64,000 nt of DNA, taken from the NCBI RefSeq assembly GCF_003063265.1, contig NZ_NERU01000001.1:496001-560000 (forward strand), read 5' to 3'. The stretch's first letter is position 1, and every line of letters begins with the position of its first letter. The position numbers and the translations under genes are program-made. The notes beneath the pieces are model-generated. The model was not told the origin of the DNA and searched no databases. It saw only the letters and a program-made list of their open reading frames with translations. The DNA is from Limnohabitans sp. WS1. GTDB lineage: Bacteria > Pseudomonadota > Gammaproteobacteria > Burkholderiales > Burkholderiaceae_C. Positions 35,130-44,086 of the stretch are shown here, in pieces.

Positions 35130-35735
35130 ATGAGCCCCACAACCCACGCGATGAATGCGCCTAAACGAGGGGCCGGTCAAGCCGCCACGCATCGAATGGC
35201 GGCAGCTCTGATGACTTTGGCCTTGACTGTTGGGGTGGCCATCGGCCCGGCGCAGGCCAACCCCGCGCCCTTGCAAACCGTGCCCTCGGTCGATGTGCCG
35301 CGCTACATGGGCACTTGGCACGAGATTGCCAAATACCCGAACTGGTTTCAGAAAAAATGCGTCAGCAGTACGCAGGCCACCTACACCCTGCAAGCCGACG
35401 GCCGGGTGCAGGTGCTCAACCGCTGCAAAACCGACAAGGGCGAATGGAGCGAGGCGCTGGGCGCAGCACGCCAAATCGGCGGACCGAACTCTCCCCGGCT
35501 CAAGGTGCGCTTTGCCCCCGAGTGGCTGTCCTTCATTCCCATGGTCTGGGGCGACTACTGGATCATCGATCTGGACCCGGACTACCAGTGGGTGGTGGTG
35601 AGCGAGCCTGATCGGGACTATTTGTGGATCTTGTCACGCACGCCCCAAATGCCTGCGGCCACCTACCAGGAATTGCTGGGCAAGCTGCACGACCGGGGCT
35701 TCGACCTGAAACGGATCGAACCCAGTAAACCTTGA
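35130..35735 (+). CDS. Lipocalin family protein (Blc-like), exported
   Basis: Bacterial lipocalins bind lipids such as lysophospholipids at the envelope. The 201-residue protein has a signal peptide of about 44 residues ending AQA and a mature part with the lipocalin motif GTWHEIAKYPNWFQ. A conserved C/C pair (KKCVSSTQ, LNRCKTD) may form a disulfide. Unlike E. coli Blc there is no lipobox, so it is probably periplasmic rather than a lipoprotein. The later block WIIDLDPDYQWVVVSEPDRDYLWILSRTP (given as pieces: DYQWVVVSEP, DYLWILSRTP) is typical. Confidence 0.9.
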   Translation: MSPTTHAMNAPKRGAGQAATHRMAAALMTLALTVGVAIGPAQANPAPLQTVPSVDVPRYMGTWHEIAKYPNWFQKKCVSSTQATYTLQADGRVQVLNRCKTDKGEWSEALGAARQIGGPNSPRLKVRFAPEWLSFIPMVWGDYWIIDLDPDYQWVVVSEPDRDYLWILSRTPQMPAATYQELLGKLHDRGFDLKRIEPSKP

Positions 35736-35815
35736 TTTGTCGACGCCAGAGTTAAAGGCGGTCGCCCCACAAAGGCCCGCCCTTCGGTGAAGTTTTTACC
35801 CAGTGTCGATCTTTT

Positions 35816-36406
35816 GTAGCCCGGAGCTTGAGCTCCGACAGTGGTTTCAATGGCGCTGGCCATCGGGGCTGAGCCAAGGCCTCATGTCGGGGCTGAAGCC
35901 GCCGACCTACAAAGCCGGTGCTTCTTCGGGGCAGAGGTATTTGGTAGGTCGGAGCTTCAGCTCCGACAGTGGTTTCAATGGCGCTGGCCATCGGGGCTGA
36001 GCCAAGGCCTCATGTCGGGGCTGAAGCCGCCGACCTGCGAAGCCGGTGCTTCTTTGGGGCAGAGGTATTTTGTAGGTCGGAGCTTCAGCTCCGACAGTGG
36101 TTTCAATGGCGCTGGCCATCGGTGCTGAGCCAAGGCCTCATGTCGGGGCTGAAGCCGCCGACCTACGAAGCCGGTGCTTCTTCGGGGCAGAGGTATTTGG
36201 TAGGTCGGAGCTTCAGCTCCGACAGTGGTTTCAATGGCGCTGACCATCGGTGCTGAGCCAAGGCCTCATGTCGGGGCTGAAGCCGCCGACCTGCGAAGCC
36301 GTTGCTTCTTCGGGGCAGAGGTATTTTGTAGGTCGGAGCTTCAGCTCCGACTGATGCAGGCTTCGGCGCGTCCAGTCATGTCGGGGCTGAAGCCGCCGAC
36401 CTACGA
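35816..36406. repeat. Tandem array of 128-bp repeats with REP-like palindromes
   Basis: The block starting GTAG(G/C) recurs at 35816, 35944, 36072, 36200 and 36328, an exact 128-bp period. Each unit has the palindrome GTAGGTCGGAGCTTCAGCTCCGACA, then TGGTTTCAATGGCGCTG, then TGTCGGGGCTGAAGCCGCCGACCTA and a GCTTCTTCGGGGCAGAGGTATTT linker (motifs given in pieces where long: GTAGGTCGGAGC, TTCAGCTCCGACA). Copies differ by only a few bases. The last unit is shorter and runs into the stop codon of the next gene. No coding frame appears real here. Confidence 0.92.
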
Positions 36407-37021
36407 AGAGACCACTTCAGTCTCGTGCACTTGACGCGCTTCACTGGCTTGCAGCCAGCCTTGGCCCGCCGCGTCTTGGGCCAGTTGGGCGATCAGGGCG
36501 CGGGCATCGGCGTTGACCAGGGCCACGGGTTGCAGGCGCAGGGCGGCGTCTGAAAAGTGGTGCACCACCTCGGCCACGTCGTCGGCGTCCAGGGCGGTGG
36601 GTTTAAAGACCGGGCTGCAAGAGACTTTTTGGCCTAAGGCGCGGTAAAACACCGCCGCCAGATGGGCCGAGGCACCGTACACACTGCGCTGCTGGCCAGC
36701 AGCGGTCACACGCAGGGTGTAGCCGTATTTGCCTTTGACGCACTCGGCCTGGGTGATGTCTTTCAAGGCCAAGTGGTGCACCAAGGTGCCCGTGTCGTTT
36801 TCTGACACCAGCAGTTGGCGGTCGGTCAGCAGCCACAGGCCACGGCCAGACAGCACCACGCGGCCCAGCACATAGCCCAACACCCGCTCGTCGGGCTGGA
36901 TGTGGTTGCGCATCTGGTCCACATCGGCTTGCTTGAGCAGCTGGGCGCTGTAGGGGTTGTTCCCCTCGATCAACAGTTCACTCAGTTCGTTGCCGTTTTT
37001 CAAAAAGTCCAACCAAGCCAT
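36401..37021 (-). CDS. PH-like domain hypothetical protein
   Basis: The 206-residue protein has a central segment, about residues 45-115, that reads like a bacterial pleckstrin-homology fold (GYVLGRVVLSGRGLWLLTDRQ, then LALKDITQAECVKGKYGYTL), similar in pattern to YokE-type domains. The N-terminus MAWLDFLKNGNELSELLIEG and C-terminal helices are unassigned. ATG 37021 has GGAG eight bases upstream. The stop TAG lies inside the flanking repeat (CTACGAAG), so the natural C-terminus may have been altered. Function unknown. Confidence 0.75.
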   Translation of the reverse strand: MAWLDFLKNGNELSELLIEGNNPYSAQLLKQADVDQMRNHIQPDERVLGYVLGRVVLSGRGLWLLTDRQLLVSENDTGTLVHHLALKDITQAECVKGKYGYTLRVTAAGQQRSVYGASAHLAAVFYRALGQKVSCSPVFKPTALDADDVAEVVHHFSDAALRLQPVALVNADARALIAQLAQDAAGQGWLQASEARQVHETEVVSS

Positions 37022-37189
37022 ACGGGTATCTCCAAAATTGAGCCCTGCATGTTCGGCCATGGTCTCGGGGTACAGCCCCCTTGCTTGTGCAATGGACTTG
37101 TTTTGTGCCGGGTTATTGGGTCGACAAGCCGCGCTGCAACCCAGTTCTTGGCCCTGGCCATTGCCCTTGATCGTGCATGGCCCCAAGGT

Positions 37190-37618
37190 TCACGGCTGCT
37201 GGATCGTCTCGAGGTACTTGAGCAAAGACGCGATGCGTTGGCGTGCTGACCACTCGGCGGTGCGGGGTGAGTCGCCGGGTTCGGTCATGGCCCGGGCCTT
37301 GAACTCTTGGCCCCACACCGGCATCTCGCGCGAGCCGTGCGGGCCACCGTCGCCCGACCAGCGGCCATCGATCACCTCCCACATCAGCTCCTGCGGAAAC
37401 TGGCCGCCATGGCGCTGCGCAATGCGTGTGAGATCGGAAGGTGGCTTGAGCAAAAATGAATGCATGGGGCCATCACCCTTGCCCGACGCGCCGTGGCAGC
37501 TGGCGCAGTTGTCCTTGTAATCGGCGCGGCCCAAGCCCACTGAAGTCTGTGCCCACGAGGCGGCGGTGATGCTGAGCAAGCTGGCAACGACGCAACGGCA
37601 AATGCTTTGTTTGTTCAA
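37190..37618 (-). CDS. c-type cytochrome, monoheme, exported
   Basis: The 142-residue protein carries one heme site, CASCH, and a distal methionine ligand in REMPVWG. A signal peptide ends SWAQ. No ATG is suitably placed; a TTG at 37618 preceded by AGGAG at five bases spacing gives the signal LNKQSICRCVVASLLS and is chosen. It is a single-domain electron carrier of the periplasm; its partner is unknown. The start region is followed upstream by a REP array. Confidence 0.82.
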   Translation of the reverse strand: MNKQSICRCVVASLLSITAASWAQTSVGLGRADYKDNCASCHGASGKGDGPMHSFLLKPPSDLTRIAQRHGGQFPQELMWEVIDGRWSGDGGPHGSREMPVWGQEFKARAMTEPGDSPRTAEWSARQRIASLLKYLETIQQP

Positions 37619-37774
37619 GTGGGCTCCTGACGTTTTGGTATGAGCCCCATGATCGTGAAAATACCCGCCGCCGTCTGTGCGCTGGCATGCCAAAACGGTG
37701 GGATAGAACGCCCATGGACAGGTCATGCAGTCGGGCGAACAGGCGGCGTTCTCGCAGTGACGGTTTTTTGCCTT

Positions 37775-38055
37775 TGTAGGAGCCCCGCCCTCGGGGCGAT
37801 GGTGGGTGGTCTGCGAGGCTTGATCGCGACGGGGGCGTCGCTCCTACGGGAGTGCCCTGCGTTTTGTAGGAGCCCCGCCCTCGGGGCGATTGTTGGTGGT
37901 CTGCGAGGCTTGATCGCGACGAGGGCGTCGCTCCTACGGGGGGGTGCCCTGCGTTTTGTAGGAGCCCCGCCCCCGGGGCGATTGTTGGTGGCCTGCGAGG
38001 CTTGATCGCGACGGGGACGTCGCGCCTACGGGGGGCCCTGCATTGTGTGGGAACC
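37775..38055. repeat. REP-like hairpin array
   Basis: Three full units of TGTAGGAGCCCCGCC...GGGGCGAT + TGATCGCGACG(A/G)GGGCGTCGCTCCTACGGG at about 90-bp spacing, and a fourth truncated TGTGGGAACCC end. Same family and orientation as the array at 28052-28330. It fills the space between the divergent-end cytochrome c and pyroglutamyl peptidase genes. Confidence 0.9.
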
Positions 38056-38082
38056 CACCCCCCTTGGCCAAACCGGGGTGCT

Positions 38083-38739
38083 TCAGTTCAAGGTGCCGCC
38101 ACTGATGGCCGCATCGGCCAGGCCTTGCTGGCGCTGCGCCAGGAGCAAAGTCAGGGCCTGCGTCACGCCGGCGATTTGCAAGCTGGCCGGCCAGCTGGGC
38201 AGGGTGGGGCCTTTCCACTGCGCGGCTTGCTCGGGCAGCAGCGGCAGGTGCATGAAGCCGCTGTGCACGCCCAGCCCCGCCAGCGTGTGCTGCAGGGCAT
38301 AAAACACCTGGTTGCAGACAAAGGTGCCCGCCGTTTGCGACACCGAGGCTGGAAAACCCGCGGCCTTCAAGCCCGCCACCAAAGACTTGATGGGCAAGGT
38401 GCTGAAGTAGGCCGCAGGTCCCCCCGCGATCACCGGCACATCGATGGGCTGCGCCCCCGCGTTGTCGGGGATGCGGGCGTCTTGCACGTTGATGGCCACA
38501 CGCTCAACCGAGAAATCACAACGCCCCTCGGCCTGGCCCAGGGACAGCACGATGTCAGGGCTGAGGTGAGCCAAGGCTTGCTGCAAAGCGGGCAGGGCCT
38601 TGGCAAACACACAAGGCAACTGCACCGCCGTGACTTGAGCGCCTTGCAGTTGCAAACCGTGCAAGGCACGCGCCACCTCCCACGACGGGTTGAGGCTTTG
38701 CCCGCCAAAGGGCTCAAAGCCGGTGACCAGGATGTGCAT
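38083..38739 (-). CDS. pcp: Pyroglutamyl-peptidase I
   Basis: Pcp removes N-terminal pyroglutamate from peptides (cysteine peptidase C15). The 218-residue protein begins MHILVTGFEPFGGQSLNPS and has the catalytic glutamate in LGQAEGR, cysteine in GTFVCNQVFY and histidine in GFMHLPLLP, so the triad is complete. ATG 38739 is chosen, 14 bp after the aldehyde dehydrogenase stop, probably cotranscribed with it. Length matches the family. Confidence 0.93.
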   Translation of the reverse strand: MHILVTGFEPFGGQSLNPSWEVARALHGLQLQGAQVTAVQLPCVFAKALPALQQALAHLSPDIVLSLGQAEGRCDFSVERVAINVQDARIPDNAGAQPIDVPVIAGGPAAYFSTLPIKSLVAGLKAAGFPASVSQTAGTFVCNQVFYALQHTLAGLGVHSGFMHLPLLPEQAAQWKGPTLPSWPASLQIAGVTQALTLLLAQRQQGLADAAISGGTLN

Positions 38740-38753
38740 CACGGTCAGGCCCT

Positions 38754-40190
38754 TCAGGCGTTGAAGATCGACACCGTCTTGCTGTTCAGGTAAGCCTCCA
38801 GCGCCTCAGGGCCGCCTTCGGAGCCGTAACCCGAATCCTTGACACCGCCAAAAGGCAGCTCAGGCCAAGGCGCGGCAGGCTGGTTGACCCACAGCATGCC
38901 CACGTCCAGACGCTGGCTGAGCTGGTGCATGGTTTTCATGGAGTTGGTGAAGGCATAACCGGCCAGGCCAAAGGGCAGGCGGTTGGCTTCGGCAATCGCG
39001 TCTTCGATCTTCTCGAAGCTGCGGATCGCGGCGATCGGGCCAAAGGGCTCGTTGACCACCACATCGGCGTCCAGCGGCACATGCGAGAGCACTGTGGGCG
39101 CAAAGAAGTTGCCTTGGGTGCCAATGCGCTCACCACCTGTGAGCACCTTGGCACCCTTGGCGCGGGCGTCTTGCACGATGGACTGCATGGCGGCCAAGCG
39201 GCGATCGTTGGCCAGTGGCCCCATTTGTGTGCCTGCGGCCAGGCCATCGCCCACTTTCAGGGCCTGTGCTTGTGCGGCAAATTGTTCGGCAAAGGCGTCG
39301 GCAATGCTGTGGTGCACCAAAAAGCGGGTGGGCGAGATGCAGACCTGGCCCGCGTTGCGGAACTTGGCCGCACCGGCGGTCTTCAGCGCCAAGCCAATGT
39401 CGGCGTCTTCGGCCAGGATGACCGGGGCGTGGCCGCCCAGCTCCATGGTCACGCGTTTCATGTGCTGGCCGGCCAAGGCGGCCAGTTGCTTGCCCACAGG
39501 TGTGGAGCCGGTGAAGGTGATCTTGCGGATCAGCGGGTGCGCGATCAGGTAGTTCGAGATCTCGGCGGGTGTGCCATAGACCAAACCAATCACGCCAGCG
39601 GGCACGCCAGCGTCGTGAAAGGCGCGGATCAACTCGGCGGGCGCGGCAGGCGTTTCTTCGGGTGCTTTGACGATGATGGAGCAGCCGGTGGCCAAGGCGG
39701 CGGACATTTTGCGCACGGCCTGGTTGATGGGGAAGTTCCAGGGCGTGAAGGCGGCCACAGGCCCCACAGGCTGCTTGAGCACTTGCTGCTGCACGTGGAT
39801 GTTGCGCGGTGGCACGATGCGGCCATACACGCGGCGGCCTTCTTCTGCAAACCACTCGATGATGTCGGCGGCCGACATGGCCTCGACCTTGGCTTCGGCC
39901 AAGGGCTTGCCTTGCTCTTGGGTGAGCAGCTCGGCAATTTGGGGGGCACGTTCACGCATCAGGGCGGCGGCCTTGCGCAGGATGGCGCTGCGCTCGTTGG
40001 CCGGCACATCGCGCCACAACTCAAAGCCCTTTTGCGCCGCTTGCGCGGCACGCTCCAGGTCGGGGATGCCCGCATGCGCCAGGCGGCCGATTTCGGTGCC
40101 GGTGGCGGGGTTGAACACGGCCAGGGTGCGGCCGCCTTCGGCATCGCACCACTGGCCGTTGATGAAGAGTTGGGTGTTGGGGTAGGTCAT
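38754..40190 (-). CDS. NAD(P)-dependent succinate-semialdehyde dehydrogenase-like ALDH
   Basis: The 478-residue aldehyde dehydrogenase has the catalytic cysteine in [12 protein letters not shown], catalytic glutamate in MELGGHAPV, the cofactor segments FTPWNFP and FTGSTPVGK, and the C-terminal [17 protein letters not shown]. It resembles the GabD/GabD-like group, but the substrate is not certain. It is transcribed with pcp and divergent from nothing close, with a LysR gene 123 bp upstream on the same strand. Confidence 0.9.
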   Translation of the reverse strand: MTYPNTQLFINGQWCDAEGGRTLAVFNPATGTEIGRLAHAGIPDLERAAQAAQKGFELWRDVPANERSAILRKAAALMRERAPQIAELLTQEQGKPLAEAKVEAMSAADIIEWFAEEGRRVYGRIVPPRNIHVQQQVLKQPVGPVAAFTPWNFPINQAVRKMSAALATGCSIIVKAPEETPAAPAELIRAFHDAGVPAGVIGLVYGTPAEISNYLIAHPLIRKITFTGSTPVGKQLAALAGQHMKRVTMELGGHAPVILAEDADIGLALKTAGAAKFRNAGQVCISPTRFLVHHSIADAFAEQFAAQAQALKVGDGLAAGTQMGPLANDRRLAAMQSIVQDARAKGAKVLTGGERIGTQGNFFAPTVLSHVPLDADVVVNEPFGPIAAIRSFEKIEDAIAEANRLPFGLAGYAFTNSMKTMHQLSQRLDVGMLWVNQPAAPWPELPFGGVKDSGYGSEGGPEALEAYLNSKTVSIFNA

Positions 40191-40313
40191 GGCGGGGTCC
40201 AGTCAAAAAAACAGGCGTTCAATATGGAGAGAAAAGGAGGCGTAAAAACAATGGGCTGATTGTGGCTTGAAACCCGAGGGCTGCCGTCAACACCGTGACA
40301 GCGGGCAGGCCCA

Positions 40314-41201
40314 TCAAGGTCCCGCCAGACAAGCCGAGAGGTGTTCAATCAGCACATTCACCCGGTGCGGGATGTAGCGGTTGCTGGGCAAGACGGCGTA
40401 AATGCCCAAGGGCGGCGCTTCGAAGTCTTGCAAGATCTCGACCACTTCGCCGCTTTGCAAGAACGGCTCGGCGATGAAGTCGGGTTGCAAGGTGATGCCC
40501 ATGCCCTGCGCCGCCGCCTGCACCAAAGCCAGGCCATTGTTGGCCTGGATGCGGCCGCGCACCGCAAACAACTGCGGCTGGCCTTGAACGCGATACGGCC
40601 AGCTTGCGCCTTTGGCGGTGATGGAATAGACCAAGCATTCGTGGTGACGCAACTCATCGGGGTGGCGCGGTGTGCCGTGTTCGGACAGGTAAGCGGGTGA
40701 CACCAAGGTGAGCAATCGGCAATGCCCCAGGCTGCGCACAATGTCGCCGGGCTGCAGGTCGGCGGTGATGCGGATCGACAGGTCGATGCCCTCTTCGATC
40801 AGGTTGGCCCTTTGGTCCGAAAAGTCCATCAGCAGCTCGATGTGCGGCTGCGCTTTGGCGAACTCCAGCAAGGCGGGCATGAGCCGCTGCAGGCCAAAGC
40901 TCAGCGGCAGGCCCAGGCGGATGCGCCCGCGTGGCACCGCTTTTTCTTCGTCCAGGCTGGCTTCGGCGGCGTCCACCATGTTCAGGATGACGCGGCATTT
41001 TTCGAGGTAGGCCGCCCCTGCGGGGGTGAGGGTCAGGCTGCGGGTGCTGCGTGTGATGAGTTTGACGCGCAGGCGCTTTTCAAGTGCCGCGATTTGGCGC
41101 GTGACCACCGAGCGGGCCACCTGCAGTTGGTCGGCCACGGCGGTGAAGCTGCCCGCTTCGGCCACCCGCACAAAGGTTTGCATTGCATCGAGTTTGTCCA
41201 T
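40314..41201 (-). CDS. LysR-family transcriptional regulator
   Basis: The 295-residue protein starts MDKLDAMQTFVRVAEAGSFT, the standard LysR HTH (residues 1-60, with VTRQIAALEKRL). The effector-binding domain follows in residues 90-295. An upstream in-frame extension to 41342 overlaps the divergent gene and is not used. A perfect palindrome overlaps its start codon and it is divergent from a DODA-type dioxygenase, so it likely controls that gene and itself. Confidence 0.93.
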   Translation of the reverse strand: MDKLDAMQTFVRVAEAGSFTAVADQLQVARSVVTRQIAALEKRLRVKLITRSTRSLTLTPAGAAYLEKCRVILNMVDAAEASLDEEKAVPRGRIRLGLPLSFGLQRLMPALLEFAKAQPHIELLMDFSDQRANLIEEGIDLSIRITADLQPGDIVRSLGHCRLLTLVSPAYLSEHGTPRHPDELRHHECLVYSITAKGASWPYRVQGQPQLFAVRGRIQANNGLALVQAAAQGMGITLQPDFIAEPFLQSGEVVEILQDFEAPPLGIYAVLPSNRYIPHRVNVLIEHLSACLAGP

Positions 41202-41221
41202 TGTTGCCAATTGTGCAACAA
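41201..41221. promoter_or_regulatory. LysR operator-like palindrome
   Basis: TTGTTGC-N7-GCAACAA (41201-41221) has perfect 7-bp arms and contains a T-N11-A core. It begins at the first base of the LysR start codon and lies 79 bp from the dioxygenase start. This is the standard layout of LysR autoregulation and divergent activation. Confidence 0.7.
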
Positions 41222-41299
41222 AGATTTGAAAATTCGATACTTTTTCAAATCGACAGAGCCGTCTAAAGTCCAAAACAACACCACACAAGCCACACCACC

Positions 41300-42085
41300 A
41301 TGTCTGCCCCACGTCCCGTTCTGTTTGTTCCCCATGGCTCACCCATGTTTGCCTTGCAGCCCGGTGCAGCGGGCGCGGCCATGAGCCACGTCGCGACCCA
41401 ACTGGGCACGCCCCGCGCCATCGTGGTGGTCAGCCCGCACTGGGACACGGCAGTGCCTACTGTGGGCTTTGCCACCCGGCCCGAAACCATTCACGACTTT
41501 GGCGGCTTTGACCCGCGCTTGTACGAGATGCAATACCCCGCCACGGGCTGCCCCGAAGTCGCCGCTCAGGTCGTCAAAGCTTTGCAACAGGCCGGTTTGC
41601 CCGTGGCACAAGACGCCCAACGCGGCCTGGACCATGGGGCCTGGATTCCGTTGCGCCAGATGTTCCCCGACGCCGACGTGCCGGTGGTGCCGCTGTCGGT
41701 GCAAAGCCATCTGGGCCCGGCCCACGCTTACCGCGTGGGCCAGGCCCTGGCCTCTCTGGCTGCGCAAAACATTCTGGTCATGGCCTCGGGCAACATCACC
41801 CACAACCTGCGCGACCTGATGGTGTTGCGGTCACAAGGCGGTGCCACACCCGCTTATGTGCAGGCCTTTGCCGACTGGATCCACACCCACATGGTCCAGC
41901 GGGATGTGACTGGCCTGCTGGCCTACCGACAGCAAACCTCGGGCCAACGCGCCCACCCGAGCGACGAGCACCTGTTGCCCCTGTTCACCGCACTGGGTGC
42001 TGCGGGTGCCGACGCACAGCCAGAAGCGTTTTTCCGGGGTATCAGTGACCATGTGATCGCCATGGACGGCTACACATTTCACTGA
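41300..42085 (+). CDS. DODA-type extradiol ring-cleavage dioxygenase (YgiD-like)
   Basis: Class III (LigB-fold) dioxygenases use Fe/Zn; YgiD opens L-DOPA at the 4,5 position. The 261-residue protein starts MSAPRPVLFVPHGSP, with metal histidines in HGSP and SPHWDT. DHGAWIPLRQMFPDADVPVVPL (given as DHGAWIPLRQMFP) is the family signature and SGNITHNLRDL follows. Substrate is not certain. It is adjacent to a LysR gene and followed within 22 bp by cytochrome b561. Confidence 0.9.
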   Translation: MSAPRPVLFVPHGSPMFALQPGAAGAAMSHVATQLGTPRAIVVVSPHWDTAVPTVGFATRPETIHDFGGFDPRLYEMQYPATGCPEVAAQVVKALQQAGLPVAQDAQRGLDHGAWIPLRQMFPDADVPVVPLSVQSHLGPAHAYRVGQALASLAAQNILVMASGNITHNLRDLMVLRSQGGATPAYVQAFADWIHTHMVQRDVTGLLAYRQQTSGQRAHPSDEHLLPLFTALGAAGADAQPEAFFRGISDHVIAMDGYTFH

Positions 42086-42107
42086 ACCCCCTCAAGGAGC
42101 ACACACC

Positions 42108-42641
42108 ATGCACACGCCGCACTACACGCGCACCGCCAAGAGCCTGCACTGGCTCATGGCCCTGATGATTTTGGGCCTGCTGGCACTGGGCTTTTACATG
42201 AGCGACCTGCCGCTCTCGCCCCAAAAACTGCAGTACTACGCGTGGCACAAATGGGCGGGTGTGAGCGTGTTTTTGCTGGTTTGGCTGCGCCTGCTGTGGC
42301 GCCTCACGCACCGTCCACCGGCCCTGCCGGACAGCATGCCGCGTCACATGCAGTGGGCGGCCCACGCGGGCCACTTTTTGCTGTATGCGCTGATGATCGC
42401 CATCCCTTTGAGCGGCTGGCTCATGAGTTCGGCCAAAGGCGTGCCCACCGTCTGGTTTGGCGTGCTGCCGATTCCCGACCTGATTGGCAAAGACAAGGCA
42501 CTGGGCAAAAGCCTGGCCGAGTTGCATGAGGCCTTGAACATCGGCTTGCTGGTGCTGATGGCAGGCCATGTCGCAGCTGCGTTTTTCCACCACTTTTTTC
42601 ACAAAGACGACACGGTGCGCCGCATGTTGCCTGCCCGTTGA
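42108..42641 (+). CDS. Cytochrome b561 (CybB type)
   Basis: The 177-residue di-heme b-type cytochrome has four membrane helices. Heme-ligand histidines are seen in SLHWLMALMI, AWHKWAGVS, AAHAGHFLLYAL and HEALNIGLLVLMAGHVAA. It would reoxidise ubiquinol or exchange superoxide electrons. E. coli carries a similar b561 gene next to yceI, and here two YceI genes follow, so the set is probably functionally linked. Confidence 0.93.
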   Translation: MHTPHYTRTAKSLHWLMALMILGLLALGFYMSDLPLSPQKLQYYAWHKWAGVSVFLLVWLRLLWRLTHRPPALPDSMPRHMQWAAHAGHFLLYALMIAIPLSGWLMSSAKGVPTVWFGVLPIPDLIGKDKALGKSLAELHEALNIGLLVLMAGHVAAAFFHHFFHKDDTVRRMLPAR

Positions 42642-42679
42642 ATGACCCCTTGATTTGACCCCGTGATTTGAGACCCCCC

Positions 42680-43246
42680 ATGAAAACCGCTTTGAAAAAT
42701 ACCTTCCCCCTGGCGGTGCTCGCCCTGGCCATGCAAACTCAGGCCGCGCCATACACCGCCATCGTGCCAGCCAAAAGCAGCGTCACCTTCAGCTACAAAC
42801 AAATGGGCGTGGCCATGGACGGCCGTTTCAAGAAATTTGCCGCCCAGGTGAACTTTGACCCCGCCAAAGCAGAACAAGCCAAGGTCAGCTTTGAAGTCGA
42901 TCTGGCCAGCGTGGATGCGGGATCGAGCGAGGCCGATGACGAAGTGGTGACCAAATCGTGGTTCAACGCGGCGGCTTTCCCCAAAGCCCAGTTTGTGGCC
43001 AAACAGATCAAACCCACCGCGCTCAACCAGTACGAAGTGCAGGGCACGCTGAGCATCAAGGGCCTGGCGCGTGAGGTGAAATTTCCCATGAAACACACCG
43101 CACAAGGCAAGGACGGCCTGCTGACGGGCGGTTTCACCCTCAAACGCGCCGACTACAGCATCGGTGAAGGCATGTGGGCCAAATTCGATGTGGTGGCCAA
43201 CGACATCCAGGTCAACTTTTCCATCGCCACCACCTTGGGCAAATAA
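42680..43246 (+). CDS. YceI-family periplasmic protein (first)
   Basis: YceI proteins are lipocalin-like beta barrels that bind isoprenoid/quinone-type lipids. The 188-residue protein has a signal peptide (ending MQTQA) and the family pattern SSVTFSYKQMGVAMDGRF, GTLSIKGLAREVKFP, DYSIGEGMWAKFDVVANDI. It sits 38 bp after the b561 gene. ATG 42680 is used; an upstream in-frame TTG is ignored. Confidence 0.9.
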   Translation: MKTALKNTFPLAVLALAMQTQAAPYTAIVPAKSSVTFSYKQMGVAMDGRFKKFAAQVNFDPAKAEQAKVSFEVDLASVDAGSSEADDEVVTKSWFNAAAFPKAQFVAKQIKPTALNQYEVQGTLSIKGLAREVKFPMKHTAQGKDGLLTGGFTLKRADYSIGEGMWAKFDVVANDIQVNFSIATTLGK

Positions 43247-43261
43247 ACCAGCGATGCCCCC

Positions 43262-43306
43262 CGGTAGGAGCCCACCCTGTGGGCGATCGGCGCGGCACGC
43301 GCCGCC
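43262..43306. repeat. Isolated REP-like palindromes between yceI genes
   Basis: CGGTAGGAGCCCACCCTGTGGGCGATCGGCG has the GTAGGAG tag and a GCCCAC/GTGGGC stem (quoted in pieces: CGGTAGGAGCCCACC, TGTGGGCGATC). It resembles half a unit of the REP family. It lies between the two YceI genes, so the pair is not fully contiguous. Confidence 0.55.
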
Positions 43307-43385
43307 CAGCAGTCCAACACTTGCCGACAAGCACAAGATCCCTTTTTTTCAACCGCAAATTTCTTTTTTCAACAGGAGCTTTCTC

Positions 43386-43964
43386 ATGACATCGTTCAAA
43401 AAAATCGCCGCCGCTTTGGCCTTCGCATCGGTGGCCGCAGGCTCGGCCCTGGCCGCGCCCGTGACCTACAACGTGGACGGCTCGCACACCTTCCCTCGTT
43501 TTTCGTATTCGCACTTTGGCCTGTCCACGCAGCTGAGCAGCTTCAGCAACACCACCGGCAAAGTGGTGTTTGACGCCGACGCCAAGACCGGCTCGGTGGA
43601 CATCGTGATCGACATGAAATCGGTGAACACCGGCTCGGCGCTCTTCAACGGCCACATCCAGGGCGAAGACTTCCTGGATACCGCCAAGTTCCCCACCGCC
43701 ACGTTCAAGTCGACCAAGGTGGTGTTTGAAGGCGACAAGCCCAAAACCATCGAAGGCGAGCTGACCATCAAAGGCGTGACCAAGCCCGTGACCTTGACGG
43801 TCACCAGCTTTCAGGCCATGCCCCATCCCATGATGAAAAAACCCGCTCTGGGCGCCAACGCTTTCACCACCGTCAAGCGCACCGAGTTCAATGCCGGCAA
43901 ATACGCGCCTTACGTGGGTGACGAGGTGCGCATCGACATCGCCATCGAAGCTGTGGCCCCTTGA
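43386..43964 (+). CDS. YceI-family periplasmic protein (second)
   Basis: The 192-residue protein has a signal peptide (MTSFKKIAAALAFASVAAGSALAA) and the YceI pattern VDGSHTFPRFSYSHFGLSTQ, VVFDADAKTGSVDIVIDMKS and KFPTATFKSTKV. ATG 43386 follows an AGGAG in AACAGGAGCTTTCTC. It is a paralogue of the preceding gene with low identity. Probably works with cytochrome b561 on a quinone-like ligand. Confidence 0.9.
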   Translation: MTSFKKIAAALAFASVAAGSALAAPVTYNVDGSHTFPRFSYSHFGLSTQLSSFSNTTGKVVFDADAKTGSVDIVIDMKSVNTGSALFNGHIQGEDFLDTAKFPTATFKSTKVVFEGDKPKTIEGELTIKGVTKPVTLTVTSFQAMPHPMMKKPALGANAFTTVKRTEFNAGKYAPYVGDEVRIDIAIEAVAP

Positions 43965-44014
43965 TCCGTTGAGTGCTGGGCGTTGAGCAGGTGATACCCT
44001 GCGAACGCCCCCCC

Positions 44015-44050
44015 TGTAGGAGCGACGCCCTCGTCGCGATGGTCTCGCAG
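44015..44050. repeat. Single REP half-unit
   Basis: TGTAGGAGCGACGCCCTCGTCGCGATGG is one palindrome of the REP family without its partner (pieces: TGTAGGAGCGACG, CCCTCGTCGCGA). It lies downstream of the second yceI gene, between convergent genes, and its hairpin could also act in termination. Confidence 0.7.
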
Positions 44051-44086
44051 ACTACCCTTGGTGCCTTGGCTAGCAGAGCCGACCGG

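Noticed and set aside
38925..40259. Plus-strand frame of 444 codons opposite the aldehyde dehydrogenase
   Set aside because: Antisense shadow created by GC-rich codon bias; the minus-strand ALDH motifs are complete.
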